From Cranoglanis bouderius (taxonomy: Eukaryota > Chordata > Actinopteri > Siluriformes > Cranoglanididae), in the NCBI GenBank assembly GCA_023630585.1, contig CM042539.1:5491255-5555254 (forward strand): a DNA stretch of 64,000 bases, read 5' to 3'. Each line of letters opens with the position of its first letter. Position 1 is the stretch's first letter. Shown in pieces: positions 1-10,989 of this stretch. The translations under genes were made by a program, and so were the position numbers. The notes beneath the pieces were generated by a model. The model did not search any database and was not told the DNA's origin. It saw only the letters and a list, made by a program, of their open reading frames with translations.

Positions 1-104
1 CTGAAAACAAGAGGTTCGGGTTCGGGCTCGGTCGGGTTGAGTGTAAACTCCAACTCTAGCAGCGTGCGCTCGTTCTGAGTCCGGACTCAATGAGCTGTTA
101 TGGT

Positions 105-186
105 AACACAGAGAGAGGGAAAGAGAGAGAGAGTGAGAGAGAGAGAGAGAGTGAGTGAGAGTGTGTGAGAGAGAGAGAGAGAGATT
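105..186. repeat. (GA)n-rich simple repeat
   Basis: Imperfect GA/GT dinucleotide tract, the first of several simple repeats in the 5' flank of chrnd. Reading frames through it are low-complexity and are not taken as genes. Confidence 0.9.
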
Positions 187-353
187 GGTGGTGGTGATGC
201 GCGCAGCTCTGGTGGAAAAACGCAGGGAGATCCCAAAGACCATAAAGGAACACCCGGGCGGAAAAGTGAAGTCATTCATCCGGGTTTATTGCCAGAGGCG
301 GGGGGAAGAAACACATAAAGAAAGAAAGAGCATAATAAAGAAAGAACAGAGGC

Positions 354-424
<71 letters not shown>
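354..424. repeat. (GATA)n microsatellite
   Basis: About 17 uninterrupted GATA tetranucleotides. Further simple repeats follow at 478-545 (AC then GA) and 712-762 (GACA/GGCA). Confidence 0.95.
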
Positions 425-542
425 GAACAAAAAGTGAGACTGAAAGCAAGAATTGAAACAAAGTAAGCAAGGGGAGAGACACACACACACACACACACAC
501 AAACACACACAGAGAGAGTGAGAGAGAGAAAGAGAGAGAGAG

Positions 543-650
543 AGGCTGGTGAGGGAACAAAAGTTTACAGCTGCTATAATGTAAGTGAGAACAGGAACAG
601 ACTCGTCTCTCGGACGTTCCACATCATTAAATCTAACTATAATCCGATGA
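543..650. repeat. fragment of the dispersed CAGCGCTG repeat family
   Basis: About 110 bases here (gaggctggtgagggaac..., then ttcca...attaaat...aactata) match the internal part of a repeat seen in fuller copies at 36,980-37,460, 44,450-44,835 and 58,385-58,870. Both ends are missing. Confidence 0.6.
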
Positions 651-1029
651 TAAGAGAGTAAGAAAAGAAATGCAAAGAGAAACAAAAGAAAAGACAGTAT
701 GAATAAATAGAAGAGACAGACAGACAGACAGGCAGGCAGACAGACAGACAGACAGGCAGACAATAAAAGATCTTCCGTGAGTGTTCATGCCAGCTGAATT
801 TTCTTTCAGTTCATTATTTGATTAAACTTGACGTGTATGAATTCTGTAATCTGTTAATGCAGTGAAAAGTTTTTGAAGGGCACGTGATAAACCTTCAGCA
901 CCTCGGACAGCAGCGTCAAAGTTGGCAAGCAACAAACAAACAAACAAACAAAAACAGGGAGAAAGAAAAAAACTGAAGAGTCTAAAGTGCTCCTTCCCTT
1001 ATCACTGGCCTAGTACCCTCAATGGCCAC

Positions 1030-1063
1030 CAATCAATCAATCAATCAATCAAACAATCAATCA

Positions 1064-1135
<72 letters not shown>

Positions 1136-1162
1136 GTCTGTCTGTCTGTCTGTCTGTCTGTC
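1030..1162. repeat. compound (CAAT)n(CTAT)n(CTGT)n microsatellite
   Basis: Three tetranucleotide blocks in series: CAAT to about 1065, CTAT to about 1134, then CTGT. From here to the chrnd start nothing gene-like is seen apart from a (GT)n tract at 1689-1731. Confidence 0.95.
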
Positions 1163-1688
1163 CAGCTACATCTTCTGTACCAGTAGTGTGTATGTGTTAT
1201 ATGGTAATGTGAATGTAGAGCACCTTTAAAATGATATAAGACCATTGTACCTTTAATTAATTTTCAAAGTGAAGCCCCCTGGGTAATAAACACACGGGTT
1301 CAAATACCACTTCAGTGACAAGGAAAGGTAGGGGTTAGTACCTATTTTTCTGAAAGTGTAGACACTTTGACATTTGTTTTCCAGTGGTTACATAATGTTA
1401 TTCACTAACCAGCGCTCATACAAATCCGGCTGCTTCTAAACCAGTTGGCGCTGATTACACACTGAATTCAGCTCTGAGGTTTTACACCAAATTCAGCACT
1501 CAGAAGTTCAGAGTCGTGAAGAAATACAAACAACAGCTGATGTCTAGCTCGCTTCTGGCCTGCTGTGCTCGGGCTGACAGAAACCGGAAGCTGAGAATCT
1601 ATTTTAACTGATCCTATAGCGCCACCTGCTGGATACATTTATCAAAAAATCTCAATTCTCTTGTGTGACTGTGAAATTAATGGACCAA

Positions 1689-1732
<44 letters not shown>

Positions 1733-1846
1733 TCTTGAAAATAGTGTGTCCCTTACTCCCCCTTCTCCTGCGCTCTGTAACTCAGCACCGGAAGTGAGAA
1801 ATCGTGTGTCTATTTTTTCCCTGTGTTTTTTTTTTTTTGTTGTTGC

Positions 1847-1852
1847 CACCTG
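1847..1852 (+). promoter_or_regulatory. candidate proximal E-box (CACCTG)
   Basis: CACCTG lies 86 bases upstream of the chrnd start codon; CAGCTG occurs at 1534-1539 and CACATG near 1876. Muscle receptor subunit genes are known to be driven by E-boxes bound by MyoD-family factors. The link here is inference from position, since six-base matches are common by chance and no TATA box or start site is identified. Confidence 0.3.
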
Positions 1853-1937
1853 TCCGAGTCAGTCCAGGAGAGATTCACATGCACACAATCAGAGCAACAA
1901 GAGAAAAGCAGAAAACACAAAAGAGCACGGAAATAAA

Positions 1938-1989
1938 ATGAAGTCTGTTTTTTATCTGCTTCCAGTTTTGCTCTCCTTCTTTCTGTCAG
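1938..1989 (+). CDS. chrnd: chrnd exon 1 (start codon, signal peptide)
   Basis: The ATG opens a hydrophobic leader, MKSVFYLLPVLLSFFLSG, that ends at a gtaaga donor in phase 1. It is the only start that joins in phase to exon 2. Confidence 0.88.
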
Positions 1990-4900
1990 GTAAGAAGACA
2001 AATGATTAATTAAACTAATCAAACTAATTGAACTTTAGTATTTACTAACACCTTGTGTTCATATTTACACCTCATTCCCCAGTGCATATGTATGTTTTCA
2101 CTGTTTCAAGCACAAATCTCATGTCTAAATTACGAAATGTGGACTTTATAATCGAGGTTTGTTTGTTTGTTTGTTTATTTATTTGATGTACAGTTTAAGA
2201 CGCATTTCAGAGCTCAAAATGTCCTGACTTTTAAGACTAGACATGATTAACACGCCTGACAAAATGGTCCTGAATGGTTTCCAGCTCCAGTACTGTTCTC
2301 CATGTTGATGTTTTAATATGCAGAAAAGTTTTGTGGAATCGTTCAACTCAATACACAGCGTGAGATGCAATAATACTGCAACAGAATGTGTTTTGCTGTT
2401 TAGTTTTAAAGTTTAATTATGAATACAGTTATAAGTAAGCTAATACTGACAGAACAAATAAACTCAGATACAGAACATTCCATATATAAGAAAACCACCC
2501 CCCCCCCCTCCCAAAAGACCGAAATGGTTCAGTCCGCCAGATTAATAAGAGTTTTCAGGTTTAATCTGAGTTTCATTTATTTTAATGGGGTTTCAAATCA
2601 AAACCAGTATCAGGATAGCAATACTTTTAGAAGTGTAGCTGTGCACATTAATCTTTGTGATTTCTGGAGTGAGAATTGGCAAATCCAAGTGAACATCCAA
2701 AAAGTTGTATTTAATGTAGCATTTAATACTAAATACAATTGACAGGGGCAAAATAAAGAAGGAGGAAGAAAAGGTAAAAAAGGAAATTGATTTATTTTAA
2801 AAAGGGAATAGTGTGTAATTAACTAATTAATTAATTAACTGATTCATTAATAAAAAAAAATTTTATTAACAGAACAGAACAACAACAACAACAACAATAA
2901 CAACAAAAACCCTTTATGGCACATTTGTTTTTAAATGTGTACTGTTCTAGGGTGCATTATCAATTCTAGAAAGAACGTATGTGCACACTCTTAACTCTAG
3001 AGTTTTTTTGGTGTGTGCATTTTAACCTACAGTACTGTGCAAAGAAATGCTGTAGAGCAAAGATGCCTTCAAAATAATTAAATTAAATGTTTGTACATAC
3101 TGTAAAGATCATTAAAGAGTAGTAAATGAAACAAAGTCAATATTTGGGGTGACAAAAAAAATAAAAATAAAAATAAAAATAGTAGTCTCCGGTACAGTGT
3201 GTGCAGTTTTATAAGGAAATGAGCTGGTAAGTTTTATTGAGCATCTTGCAGAACCAGACACAGTTCTTCTGGAGACTTTGACTTTCGCACTCGCTTCTTA
3301 TTTTTGCAGCAAAACCCAGCAGCCTTCATTGTGTTTTTTGTCTGAAAAGAGTCTCTTATGGAATATGCTGCTTTCTTTAATGACATACTATATATATATA
3401 TATATAAGAAAGCAAAATAAGAGAAAGGAGCTGTTCATTAAGTTTTTCACCATTTGTAGCATTTGCACAATGAAGGATATAAAGCACATAAATGTTCACG
3501 TCTCACACACAGGATGCAGCGGCAGGAACGAGGAGGAGCGTCTCATCAAACACCTGCTAAAAGAGCGCGGATACAACAAAGAACTGCGTCCAGTACAAAA
3601 CAAAGACGAGACGGTGATGATTTATCTCTCACTAATGCTCTCCAACCTCATCTCCCTGGTGAGTGTGTGTTCATACAGAGCTGTAGTCCCGAGCACAGCT
3701 TCTTATTTATCTCATAAATGTCATTTATTCAAAATAGATCATTTATTTTTATCGTTATACTGATTTATTGGAGTTGTGAGCTTTTTATTGTCAAACTTTT
3801 CATCCTCAGAACATCATCTAAACATTTCCTTGTCACACTAATATCTGTTGATATAATTTTATTCTGATTTGAATCTCTCTGTGACAGGATGAAGTCAGTG
3901 AAACTTTACTGACGAATGTGTGGATGGAACACGTAAGTTCTCCGAGAAAAATAAAGGTTTCTGTGATAGAGATACCTTCACTTCATAAAAAAAGCCCTCT
4001 CTGATAGGAAAACACTCAAAGGGTTCTGCATAGAACCTTTCAGATTTGTTCAGAGGAAACGGCACAATGTTCGGGCTTAGAACCGTAACCTTAACTTATA
4101 TCTGTTTATATGATACAGAAAAACTTTACATTTAAAAAATAAAGTTTCTTGAGGGATTTTAGTTTCTTAAAGGGATTCTACTTAGAACCCTCTGAAGAGT
4201 TCAGAGTTGATTACAGAGTTATTATGGGACCTTTAAGGGTTTCCCCAGAGTGACACACTTAAGAACTCTTAAAGGTTCCTAAAGCAACAACGTTATCATT
4301 TTTCAGAAAAGAATTCCTGTTGTGTGGTTCTTTATAGAACTACAAACAAAAAATAAATAAAAGAAGATTTTAGAAGATTTCTGAAGGTTAAATTTTAGAA
4401 GGTTAATGTTTACATCCAGAGCCACAAAGTTCCACCAAGAAGCTTTAGATATGAACAGTGTTAGAACAGAGTTCTGATTCTGGATTTCTTCGTGATTATG
4501 ATTAGAGCTGGACTGACCACAGGCTTGCGTGGAACAAGTCAGAGTTTGATGACATCGATATCCTGCGTCTGCCGCCCAGCATGGTGTGGCTTCCAGAGAT
4601 CGTTTTGGAGAACAAGTAAGACATCTCTGCGATGACATTCTTCAGTTTAATGTTCTTAAAAGTCTTTAATAAATCATGTTTCTCTCTGCGATAGTAACGA
4701 CGCCCAGTTCCAGGTGGCTTATTACTGTAACGTGTTGGTGGACTCCACTGGGCTTGTCTACTGGTTGCCTCCTGCTATCTTCCGTAGTTCCTGTTCCATC
4801 AACGTCTACTATTTTCCTTTTGACTGGCAAAACTGCACCCTAAAGTTCAGGTCTGCTGCTTCATCATCCATAACCATCATCACAAACAAAACACAAACAT

Positions 4901-7900
4901 TCACTTCATGCTATACGTTTCAGCTCTTTAACTTACAACGCCAAAGAGATCAGCTTAAATTTAAAAGAGGACCAGGATGATGACACCGAGAAGATCTACC
5001 GTGTGGAGTGGATCATCATCGACCCTGAAGGTTTCACAGGTAAACATGCTTACACACGCTTAAATATTTTTTTGCTTTTGATTTGCTGTTAAATTTTTTT
5101 TAATCTCTCAGAAAATGGGGAGTGGGAGATCATTCACAGACCTGCCAGAAGAAACATCTACAAGAGCATCCCTATGGACAGCAACAAGCACCAAGACATC
5201 ACCTTCTACCTCATCATCAAACGCAAGCCTCTGTTCTATATCGTCAACATCATCATCCCCTGTGTGCTCATCTCTTTCCTGGCCTCGCTGGTGTACTACC
5301 TGCCTGCAGACAGTGAGTCAACAAATCCCTTTCAATTCATGCCAATGAATTCATTCACGTTCTGCTTTAGGATTTGGGAATTTGGGGGATTTTGGAGCCC
5401 CCTGTGGTAGAACGGTTATCGCAAGCTATTTGTGTTACAAACTTTTTAATGTACAGGTGCATCTCAATAAATTAGAATGTTGTGGAAAAGTTAATTTATT
5501 TCAGTAATTCAACTGAAATTGTGAAACTCGTGTATTAAATAAATTCAATGCACACAGACTGAAGTAGTTTAAGTCTTTGGTTCTTTTAATTGTGATGATT
5601 TTGGCTCACATTTAACAAAAACCCACCAATTCACTATCTCAACAAATTAGAATACTTCATAAGACCAATAAAAAAATCATTTTTAGTGAATTGTTGGCCT
5701 TCTGGAAAGTATGTTCATTTACTGTACATGTACTCAATACTTGGTAGGGGCTCCTTTTGCTTTAATTACTGCCTCAATTCAGCGCGGCATGGAGGTGATC
5801 AGTTTGTGGCACTGCTGAGGTGGTATGGAAGCCCAGGTTTCTTTGACAGTGGCCTTCAGCTCATCTGCATTTTTTGGTCTCTTGTTTCTCATTTTCCTCT
5901 TGACAATGCCACATAGAGAATCTATGGGGTTCAGGTGTGGTGAGTTTGCTGGCCAGTCAAGCACACCAACACCATGGTCATTTAACCAACTTTTGGTGCT
6001 TTTGGCAGTGTGGGCAGGTGCCAAATCCTGCTGGAAAATGAAATCAGCATCTTCAAAAAGCTGGTCAGCAGAAGGAAGCATGAAGTGCTCCAAAATTTCT
6101 TGGTAAACGGGTGCAGTGACTTTGGTTTTCAAAAAACACAATGGACCATCACCAGCAGATGACATTGCACCCCAAATCATCACAGACTGTGGAAACTTAA
6201 CACTGGACTTCAAGCAACTTGGGCTATGAGCTTCTCCACCCTTCCTCCAGACTCTAGGACCTTGGTTTCCAAATGAAATACAAAACTTGCTCTCATCTGA
6301 AAAGAGGACTTTGGACCACTGGGCAACAGTCCAGTTCTTCTTCTCGTTAGCCCAGGTAAGACGCCTCTGACATTGTCTGTGGTTCAGGAGTGGCTTAACA
6401 AGAGGAATACGACAACTGTAGCCAAATTCCTTGACACGTCTGTGTGTGGTGGCTCTTGATGCCTTGACCCCAGCCTCAGTCCATTCCTTGTGAAGTTCAC
6501 TCAAATTCTTGAATCGATTTTGCTTGACAATCCTCATAAAGCTGCGGTTCTCTCGGTTGGTTGTGCATCTTTTTCTTCCACACTTTTTCCTTCCACTCAA
6601 CTTTCTGTGAACATGCTTGGATACAGCACTCTGTGAACAGCCAGCTTCTTTGGCAATGAATGTTTGTGGCTTACCTAGTGAACCAAACTGAGAGACCATT
6701 TCGAAGGCTCAGGAAACCTTTTCATGTGTTTTGAGTTGATTAGCTGATTGGCATGTCGCCATATTCCAATTTGTTGAGATAGTGAATTGGTGGGTTTCTG
6801 TTAAATGTGAGCCAAAATCATCACAATTAAAAGAACCAAAGACTTAAACTACTTCAGTCTGTGTGCATTGAATTTATTTAATACACGAGTTTCTCAATTT
6901 GAGTTGGATTACTGAAATAAATGAACTTTTCCATGACATTCTAATTTATTGAGATGCACCTGTATATCGTGCTCCAGTATTTTTTTTAGTTTCTTATATT
7001 GATATAAACACATCAATATTACACCAATGATACACGTCTGAGATTTAACAAGCACAGAGGGGCAACTGCATAAATTGACATGGTGAGAAATTGATGTATA
7101 ATTTTGTACGTATCAAAGATGATATTTGTAATGTTATCATTCTTAAAGAAGGGTAACTTTCTATCCTTTATTGTAACTTTGTATCTTTTAAAGAGGTGAT
7201 TTTAAACTTTGTAACTTTTAAAGAAGTGATTGGTAACTTTGTAATTTTTAAAGAAGCAATCTGTAACTTTTAAGGAAGGGATTTGTAATGTTGTAATACT
7301 TAAAGAAGCACATTTGTCACATTTAAAGAAGTGATTGTAAAGAAGCAATTGACAACTTTGTAACGTAATGAGACAGTGTTTAACAGTTAGAGAAGTGAAT
7401 TTAGTACATTTGTGTCTTTTAAAAAGCCAATTTGTAACTTTGAAACTCTTAAAGAAGTGATGTGTAACTTTGTAACTTTTAAAGAAGCAATCTGTAACTT
7501 TTAAGGAAGGGATTTATAACAGTGTAAATTTTAAAGAAGTGATTTGTAACGTTGTAACACTTAAAGAAGTGGTTTGTAACTGTCACATTTAAAGAAGTGA
7601 TTTTAAAGAAGCAATTAGCAACTTTTAAAGAAACATTTAAAGTTGTAACACGTAGATAAGGTATTTGAGTAACTTTTTTAACTTTTAAAGAGCCAATTGT
7701 TAACTTTACAACTTTTAAAGAAGTGATTTGTAACATTTGAACTTTTAAAGAAGTGGCTTTTAACTTCTACTCTTAAAGAAGTGATTTTAAACTTTGTTAT
7801 TCTTAAAGAAGCGATTTGTAACTTTGTTACTCTTAAAGAAGCGATTTGTAACTTCGTAAGTATTAAAGAAGCAATCTGTATCTTTTAAAGAAGGGATTTA

Positions 7901-10804
7901 TAATGTTGTATTTTTTAAACTAGTGATTTGTAACTTTGTAGCACGTAAAGAAGCATTTTGCAGCTTTGTCACTTTTAAAGAAGCAATTAGCAACTTTTTA
8001 ACATTTAAAGAAACGATTTGTAACAGTTAGAGGGGATTTCAGTAACTTTTTAACTTTTAAAGAATAGATCAGTAACTTTGTAATAAAAAATTATTTGTAA
8101 CTTTGTAATGTTTAAATAAGTGATTTGTAACTTCATAACTTTTAAAGAAGTTTGTATCATCGTAAATATTAAAGAAGTGATATGTAACTTTGTAGTGCTT
8201 AAAAGATTGGACCTGTAACACTTATGCTTAGGTAAGATCTTTCATTTGAAGAAGGGATACATTTCCCTCTGATTTAGGCTTTGTTTGTTGTTTGTTTTTC
8301 TGACCCTGTTCAGGTGGTGAGAAGATGACCTTGTCCATCTCAGTGCTCTTGGCCCAGTCTGTATTCCTGCTCCTGATATCGCAGCGTTTACCCGAGACCT
8401 CCATGGCTGTTCCGCTGATCGTCAAGTGAGTAAGATGAGCCCGAGAAAATGTTGTTAAAGTTCTAGCAGCTTTAATAGTGTAGAGAAATGAGAGAATCAG
8501 GAACCTGGATGTGGTTCTCGCAGGTATCTGATGTTCATCATGGTTCTGGTCACTGTGGTGGTGTTGAATTGTGTCATCGTGTTGAACCTCCACTTCAGGA
8601 CCCCCAGCACACACTTCATGACTGAGTGGACCAAAGAGGTTAGTGACCCATTAGGGCACTTCAACACACACACAGAAGGGGCACCTTCATAATGTTTAAT
8701 CTACCATAAGGGAACCTTAGATGGCACTTCATCATGTTTCCTCACACAGAGGGGCACCCTAGAGGACACTTTTGACATTTTCTCTACTGTAGGGGCACCC
8801 TAGAGGGCACTTCATCACATTTAATCTACTTTAGGGGCACCCTAGAGGGCATGTAATCATGTTTTATCTACTATAGGGGCACGCTAGAGGGCTATTTATT
8901 ACATTTTATATACCATAGGGGCACCCTAGAGGGCACTTTATCACATTTTATCTACTATAGAGGCACCCTAGAGGGCACATTATCATATTTCTCTACTGTA
9001 GGGGCACCCTAGAGGGCACTTATTCACATTTTCCCTACTGTAGGGGCACCCTAGAGGGCACTTATTCACATTTTATCTACTATAGGGGCACCCTAGAGGG
9101 CACTATCATATTTTCTCTGCTGTAGGGGCACCCTAGAGGACACTTTTGACATTTTCTCTACTGTAGGGGCACCCTAGAGGGCACTTCATCACATTTAATC
9201 TACTTTAGGGGCAGCCTAGAGGGCATGTAATCATGTTTTATCTACCATAGGGGCACCCTAGAGGAGTATTTATTACATTTTATAAACCATAGGGGCACCC
9301 CAGAGGGCACATTTTCTCTATTACTGTGGCACCACCTCTTTTCCCAACCTTACAAACAGCAAGAGACAGGAGTTTTTTTCATGTGTATTTTTAATAATAT
9401 ATACTGTGTATAACAGTAATATTAATACACACACAGATAGACACACATTATTTAAACTACAACCAACTAAATAAATATCCTGTCATTACCCAGTTCTTCC
9501 TGGAGAAGCTTCCTCGTATCCTCCACATGTCGCGTCCGGCTGAGAGCGAGCCGCGGTGGGAGGGAGCGCTGCCCAGACGCTCCAGCTCCGTGGGTTACAT
9601 CGCCAAAGCTGAGGAATATTACAGCGTCAAGTCCCGGAGTGAGCTGATGTTCGAGAAGCAGTCAGAGAGACACGGCCTGGCCACGAGGCCCACGCCCACC
9701 GCCAGTCAGTACCACAGCGGGTCACTGCACCATGCAAACAGAAATCTTTTTATTCTGTTCCGGTCAAAATTTCTCTTACTGTAACCTTACTGTAACTGTA
9801 CATTTTAATAATATTATATTTCTCAAATTTCTTCTTGGATATAAAGAAATAAGGTGAATTACTCTCTTGTGAATCAAACTCTTAAAGAAGCGATGTATTA
9901 AATTATTATTTTGTGGACAATAGAATCTTTCAAAGATTTAATTTGATAAATTTGTTTAAAATACTGTGCCAAAGCAATATTTAATTCTTTTTACACAGGA
10001 GACAAGTTTTACTTACAAATGTTATTGATTTGTTTTATCAGTCAAGTGAAAATTGAAGTCAAAATGACATTCTTTAAAATATCTGGCAGCAGTTTTATAG
10101 AACAAACTTCACACAAAGCAAATATTTCAAATTTGTAGGGAAAAAAAAGTGGAAACTTGAAGCTTGTGTTTGACTTTAGTAGTGCCGTCAGTCAACAAAT
10201 CAACAAATCAAATTGATAAATAATTTCTTATTTCTCATATCGAGAGAGAATTGTCATTGCTTGTCGGATGATTCGAATGATTTGTCTGTGGTGATTTCTT
10301 TTTCTTTGCAGTGTATAAATCGAGCGGTGACTCGGAGCTGACCGATCAGCTGTATAACGAGCTGAAGCCGGCTGTGGAAGGAGCGAACTACATCGTCAAG
10401 CACATGCATAACAAAAACGACTATAACGAGGTGACAGCTGCGCTCTTATATAAAAAAATCTTTTATAATATCTTTTTAAGTGAATGTAAATATTGCAAAG
10501 TGCTACACATTTGCTTTGACTCGCCTAAAAGGTCAGACTCAAAGAGTCGACTCCTTTGCAGTCGACACATCACGGTAATATGGCTTGACTTGACCTGCCT
10601 TTGGACTCGTGTGTTTTGCAGGAGAAGGATAACTGGAGTGGGATCGCCAGGACGGTGGACCGTCTCTGTTTCTACATCGTGACTCCCATCATGACCATCG
10701 GAACCATATGCATCTTCCTTACGGGAATCTACAACCATCCACCTCCTCTTCCGTTTGAGGGAGACTCGTTCACTTACAAAGAGGCAGACAAACGCTTTAT
10801 GTGA
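1938..10804 (+). CDS. chrnd: chrnd: nicotinic acetylcholine receptor subunit delta (whole gene span, 12 exons)
   Basis: Ligand-gated cation channel subunit of the muscle endplate receptor, which assembles with alpha, beta and gamma/epsilon at the postsynaptic membrane. Twelve exons join to 1,566 bases (521 residues plus stop), with every intron GT-AG and in phase; human delta is about 517. The protein shows a signal peptide (about 1-18), an extracellular ligand-binding domain with the 13-residue Cys-loop and a WLPPAIFRSSC segment, M1 in exon 7, M2 in exon 8, M3 in exons 8-9, a cytoplasmic loop in exons 10-11 and M4 in exon 12. The loop motif RRSSSVGYIAKAEEYY and the MFEKQSERHGLA block are diagnostic of delta rather than gamma or epsilon. 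Introns 4, 5, 6 and 8 are only 72-98 bases, while intron 7 is swollen to 3 kb by a transposon and a minisatellite. The open frame and intact splice sites suggest a functional gene. Confidence 0.96.
3030..3390 (+). mobile_element. TA-flanked MITE, copy 1 (3' truncated)
   Basis: Starts TA|CAGTACTGTGCAAA and matches the full copies at 26,291-26,807 (inverted) and 32,706-33,256 (same orientation), but stops at a short (AT)n before the right terminus. Sits in chrnd intron 1, just upstream of exon 2. Confidence 0.75.
3513..3658 (+). CDS. chrnd: chrnd exon 2
   Basis: After the acacag acceptor the frame reads CSGRNEEERLIKHLL, the start of the mature subunit, through LSNLISL to a gtgagt donor (phase 0). 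The NEEERLI...GYNKELRPV block matches vertebrate delta subunits. Confidence 0.93.
3888..3932 (+). CDS. chrnd: chrnd exon 3
   Basis: A 45-base exon, DEVSETLLTNVWMEH, with a gacag acceptor and gtaagt donor, phase 0. The 45-base length is typical of exon 3 in this family. Confidence 0.93.
3985..4345. repeat. GGTTCT-type degenerate repeat
   Basis: Recurring GAACC/GGTTC palindromic words around intron 3 of chrnd. Related blocks occur at 13,317-14,120, 15,495-15,920, 20,130-21,520, 25,225-25,500, 29,525-29,900, 31,200-31,800, 35,640-35,790 and 54,455-55,105. Confidence 0.55.
4506..4615 (+). CDS. chrnd: chrnd exon 4
   Basis: A 110-base exon, the family's usual length, encoding SWTDHRLAWNKSEFDD through VWLPEIVLENN. 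It contains an N-K-S glycosylation sequon. The gtaag donor is in phase 2 and is followed by a 79-base intron. Confidence 0.94.
4695..4850 (+). CDS. chrnd: chrnd exon 5 (Cys-loop)
   Basis: 156 bases encoding the outer beta-sheet and the Cys-loop, CSINVYYFPFDWQNC (two Cys with 13 residues between them), plus the conserved N-C-T glycosylation site. Ends KF-AG at a gtctgc donor, phase 2. Confidence 0.95.
4924..5039 (+). CDS. chrnd: chrnd exon 6
   Basis: 116 bases. SLTYNAKEISLNLKED leads into an acidic stretch (DDDTEK) and VEWIIIDPEGFT. The acceptor is tttcag and the donor gtaaac. Confidence 0.93.
5112..5312 (+). CDS. chrnd: chrnd exon 7 (M1)
   Basis: 201 bases encoding ENGEWEIIHRPAR and membrane segment M1 (KPLFYIVNIIIPCVLISF), ending LPAD at a gtgagt donor. 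Confidence 0.95.
5454..6962 (-). mobile_element. Tc1-like DNA transposon (1,509 bp) in chrnd intron 7
   Basis: Bounded by TA dinucleotides at 5452-5453 and 6963-6964, the Tc1/mariner target duplication. The ends are inverted repeats of about 200 bases (5454 to about 5655; about 6762 to 6962) beginning CAGGTGCATCTCAATAAATT. Transposase lies on the minus strand, antisense to chrnd. Both ends are intact, so the element could in principle be mobilised in trans. Confidence 0.95.
5779..6699 (-). pseudogene. Tc1-like transposase, probably inactive
   Basis: A 306-residue Tc1 transposase: N-terminal paired-like helix-turn-helix (KEAGCSQSAVSKHV, about residues 17-30), a linker with GRKR, then the RNase H-like catalytic domain. 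The first catalytic Asp is in LFSDESKF and the second in FQQDLAPAHTA. Exactly 34 residues after the second, where the family has Glu in NPIE, this copy reads NPID, with a Trp-to-Cys change two residues further on. A TGA closes the frame at 5779, and the frame after it continues with recognisable family C-terminus for about 14 codons, so the stop is premature, likely a CpG-to-TpG change. Family and boundaries are certain; loss of activity is inferred. Confidence 0.88.
7139..8225. repeat. minisatellite, about 30 bp period (chrnd intron 7)
   Basis: About 1.1 kb of degenerate units on the pattern taacttttaaagaagtgatt, roughly 30-36 bases each. Units differ by small indels and substitutions. It fills the intron between the Tc1 element and exon 8. 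Confidence 0.9.
8314..8425 (+). CDS. chrnd: chrnd exon 8 (M2 pore helix)
   Basis: 112 bases. SGEKMTLSISVLLAQSVFLL is the pore-lining M2 with the channel ring residues, followed by the start of M3 (SMAVPLIVK). Acceptor ttcag, donor gtgagt, phase 2. Confidence 0.95.
8524..8638 (+). CDS. chrnd: chrnd exon 9 (M3)
   Basis: 115 bases encoding M3 (YLMFIMVLVTVVVLNCVIV) and HFRTPSTHFM, ending WTKE at a gttagt donor in phase 0. Confidence 0.94.
8660..9320. repeat. minisatellite, 42 bp period (chrnd intron 9)
   Basis: About 15 units starting aggggcaccctagagggcac, period close to 42. A block beginning cacttttgacattttctc at 8767 recurs at 9141, so a run of about nine units (374 bases) has been duplicated as a higher-order unit. 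Confidence 0.93.
9494..9704 (+). CDS. chrnd: chrnd exon 10 (cytoplasmic loop)
   Basis: 211 bases. Reads FFLEKLPRILHMSRP, then the delta-specific RRSSSVGYIAKAEEYY and MFEKQSERHGLATR. The donor is gtcagt, weaker than its neighbours, in phase 1. Confidence 0.93.
10312..10430 (+). CDS. chrnd: chrnd exon 11
   Basis: 119 bases after a tttgcag acceptor, including NELKPAVEGANYIVKHM, the amphipathic helix before M4. Donor gtgaca, phase 0. Confidence 0.93.
10622..10804 (+). CDS. chrnd: chrnd exon 12 (M4, stop)
   Basis: 183 bases encoding EKDNWSGIARTVDRLCFYIV, membrane helix M4 and the tail ending KRFM with a TGA stop. Human delta ends KRFI. Confidence 0.95.
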   Translation, partial: EKDNWSGIARTVDRLCFYIVTPIMTIGTICIFLTGIYNHPPPLPFEGDSFTYKEADKRFM

Positions 10805-10983
10805 TTCAGCAGTGACACCCACACCGGAAAAAATGATGTGTTGGATTTACTTAAAATATATATGCACCATTTTTGCTTCACACTTTTTAAGTAAATTCAA
10901 GTTGAAGTAATTAAGTAAAAGATAACCTTTGTTATGTGTTTGTGTAGCTCATTTAAATTAACACAAGGTAATTCATGGAGTTG

Positions 10984-10989
10984 AATAAA
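10984..10989 (+). terminator. candidate chrnd polyadenylation signal
   Basis: AATAAA 180 bases after the stop codon; further AATAAA-like hexamers lie near 11,028 and 11,055. The site actually used cannot be told from sequence. Confidence 0.4.

Noticed and set aside
7139..9320. CRISPR-like regular repeats
   Set aside because: The units are contiguous and degenerate with no unique spacers, and they lie in introns of a vertebrate gene; they are minisatellites.
1938..10804. Assignment as chrng or chrne instead of chrnd
   Set aside because: The cytoplasmic loop motif and the NEEERLI start match delta, and the C-terminus ends KRFM as in delta.
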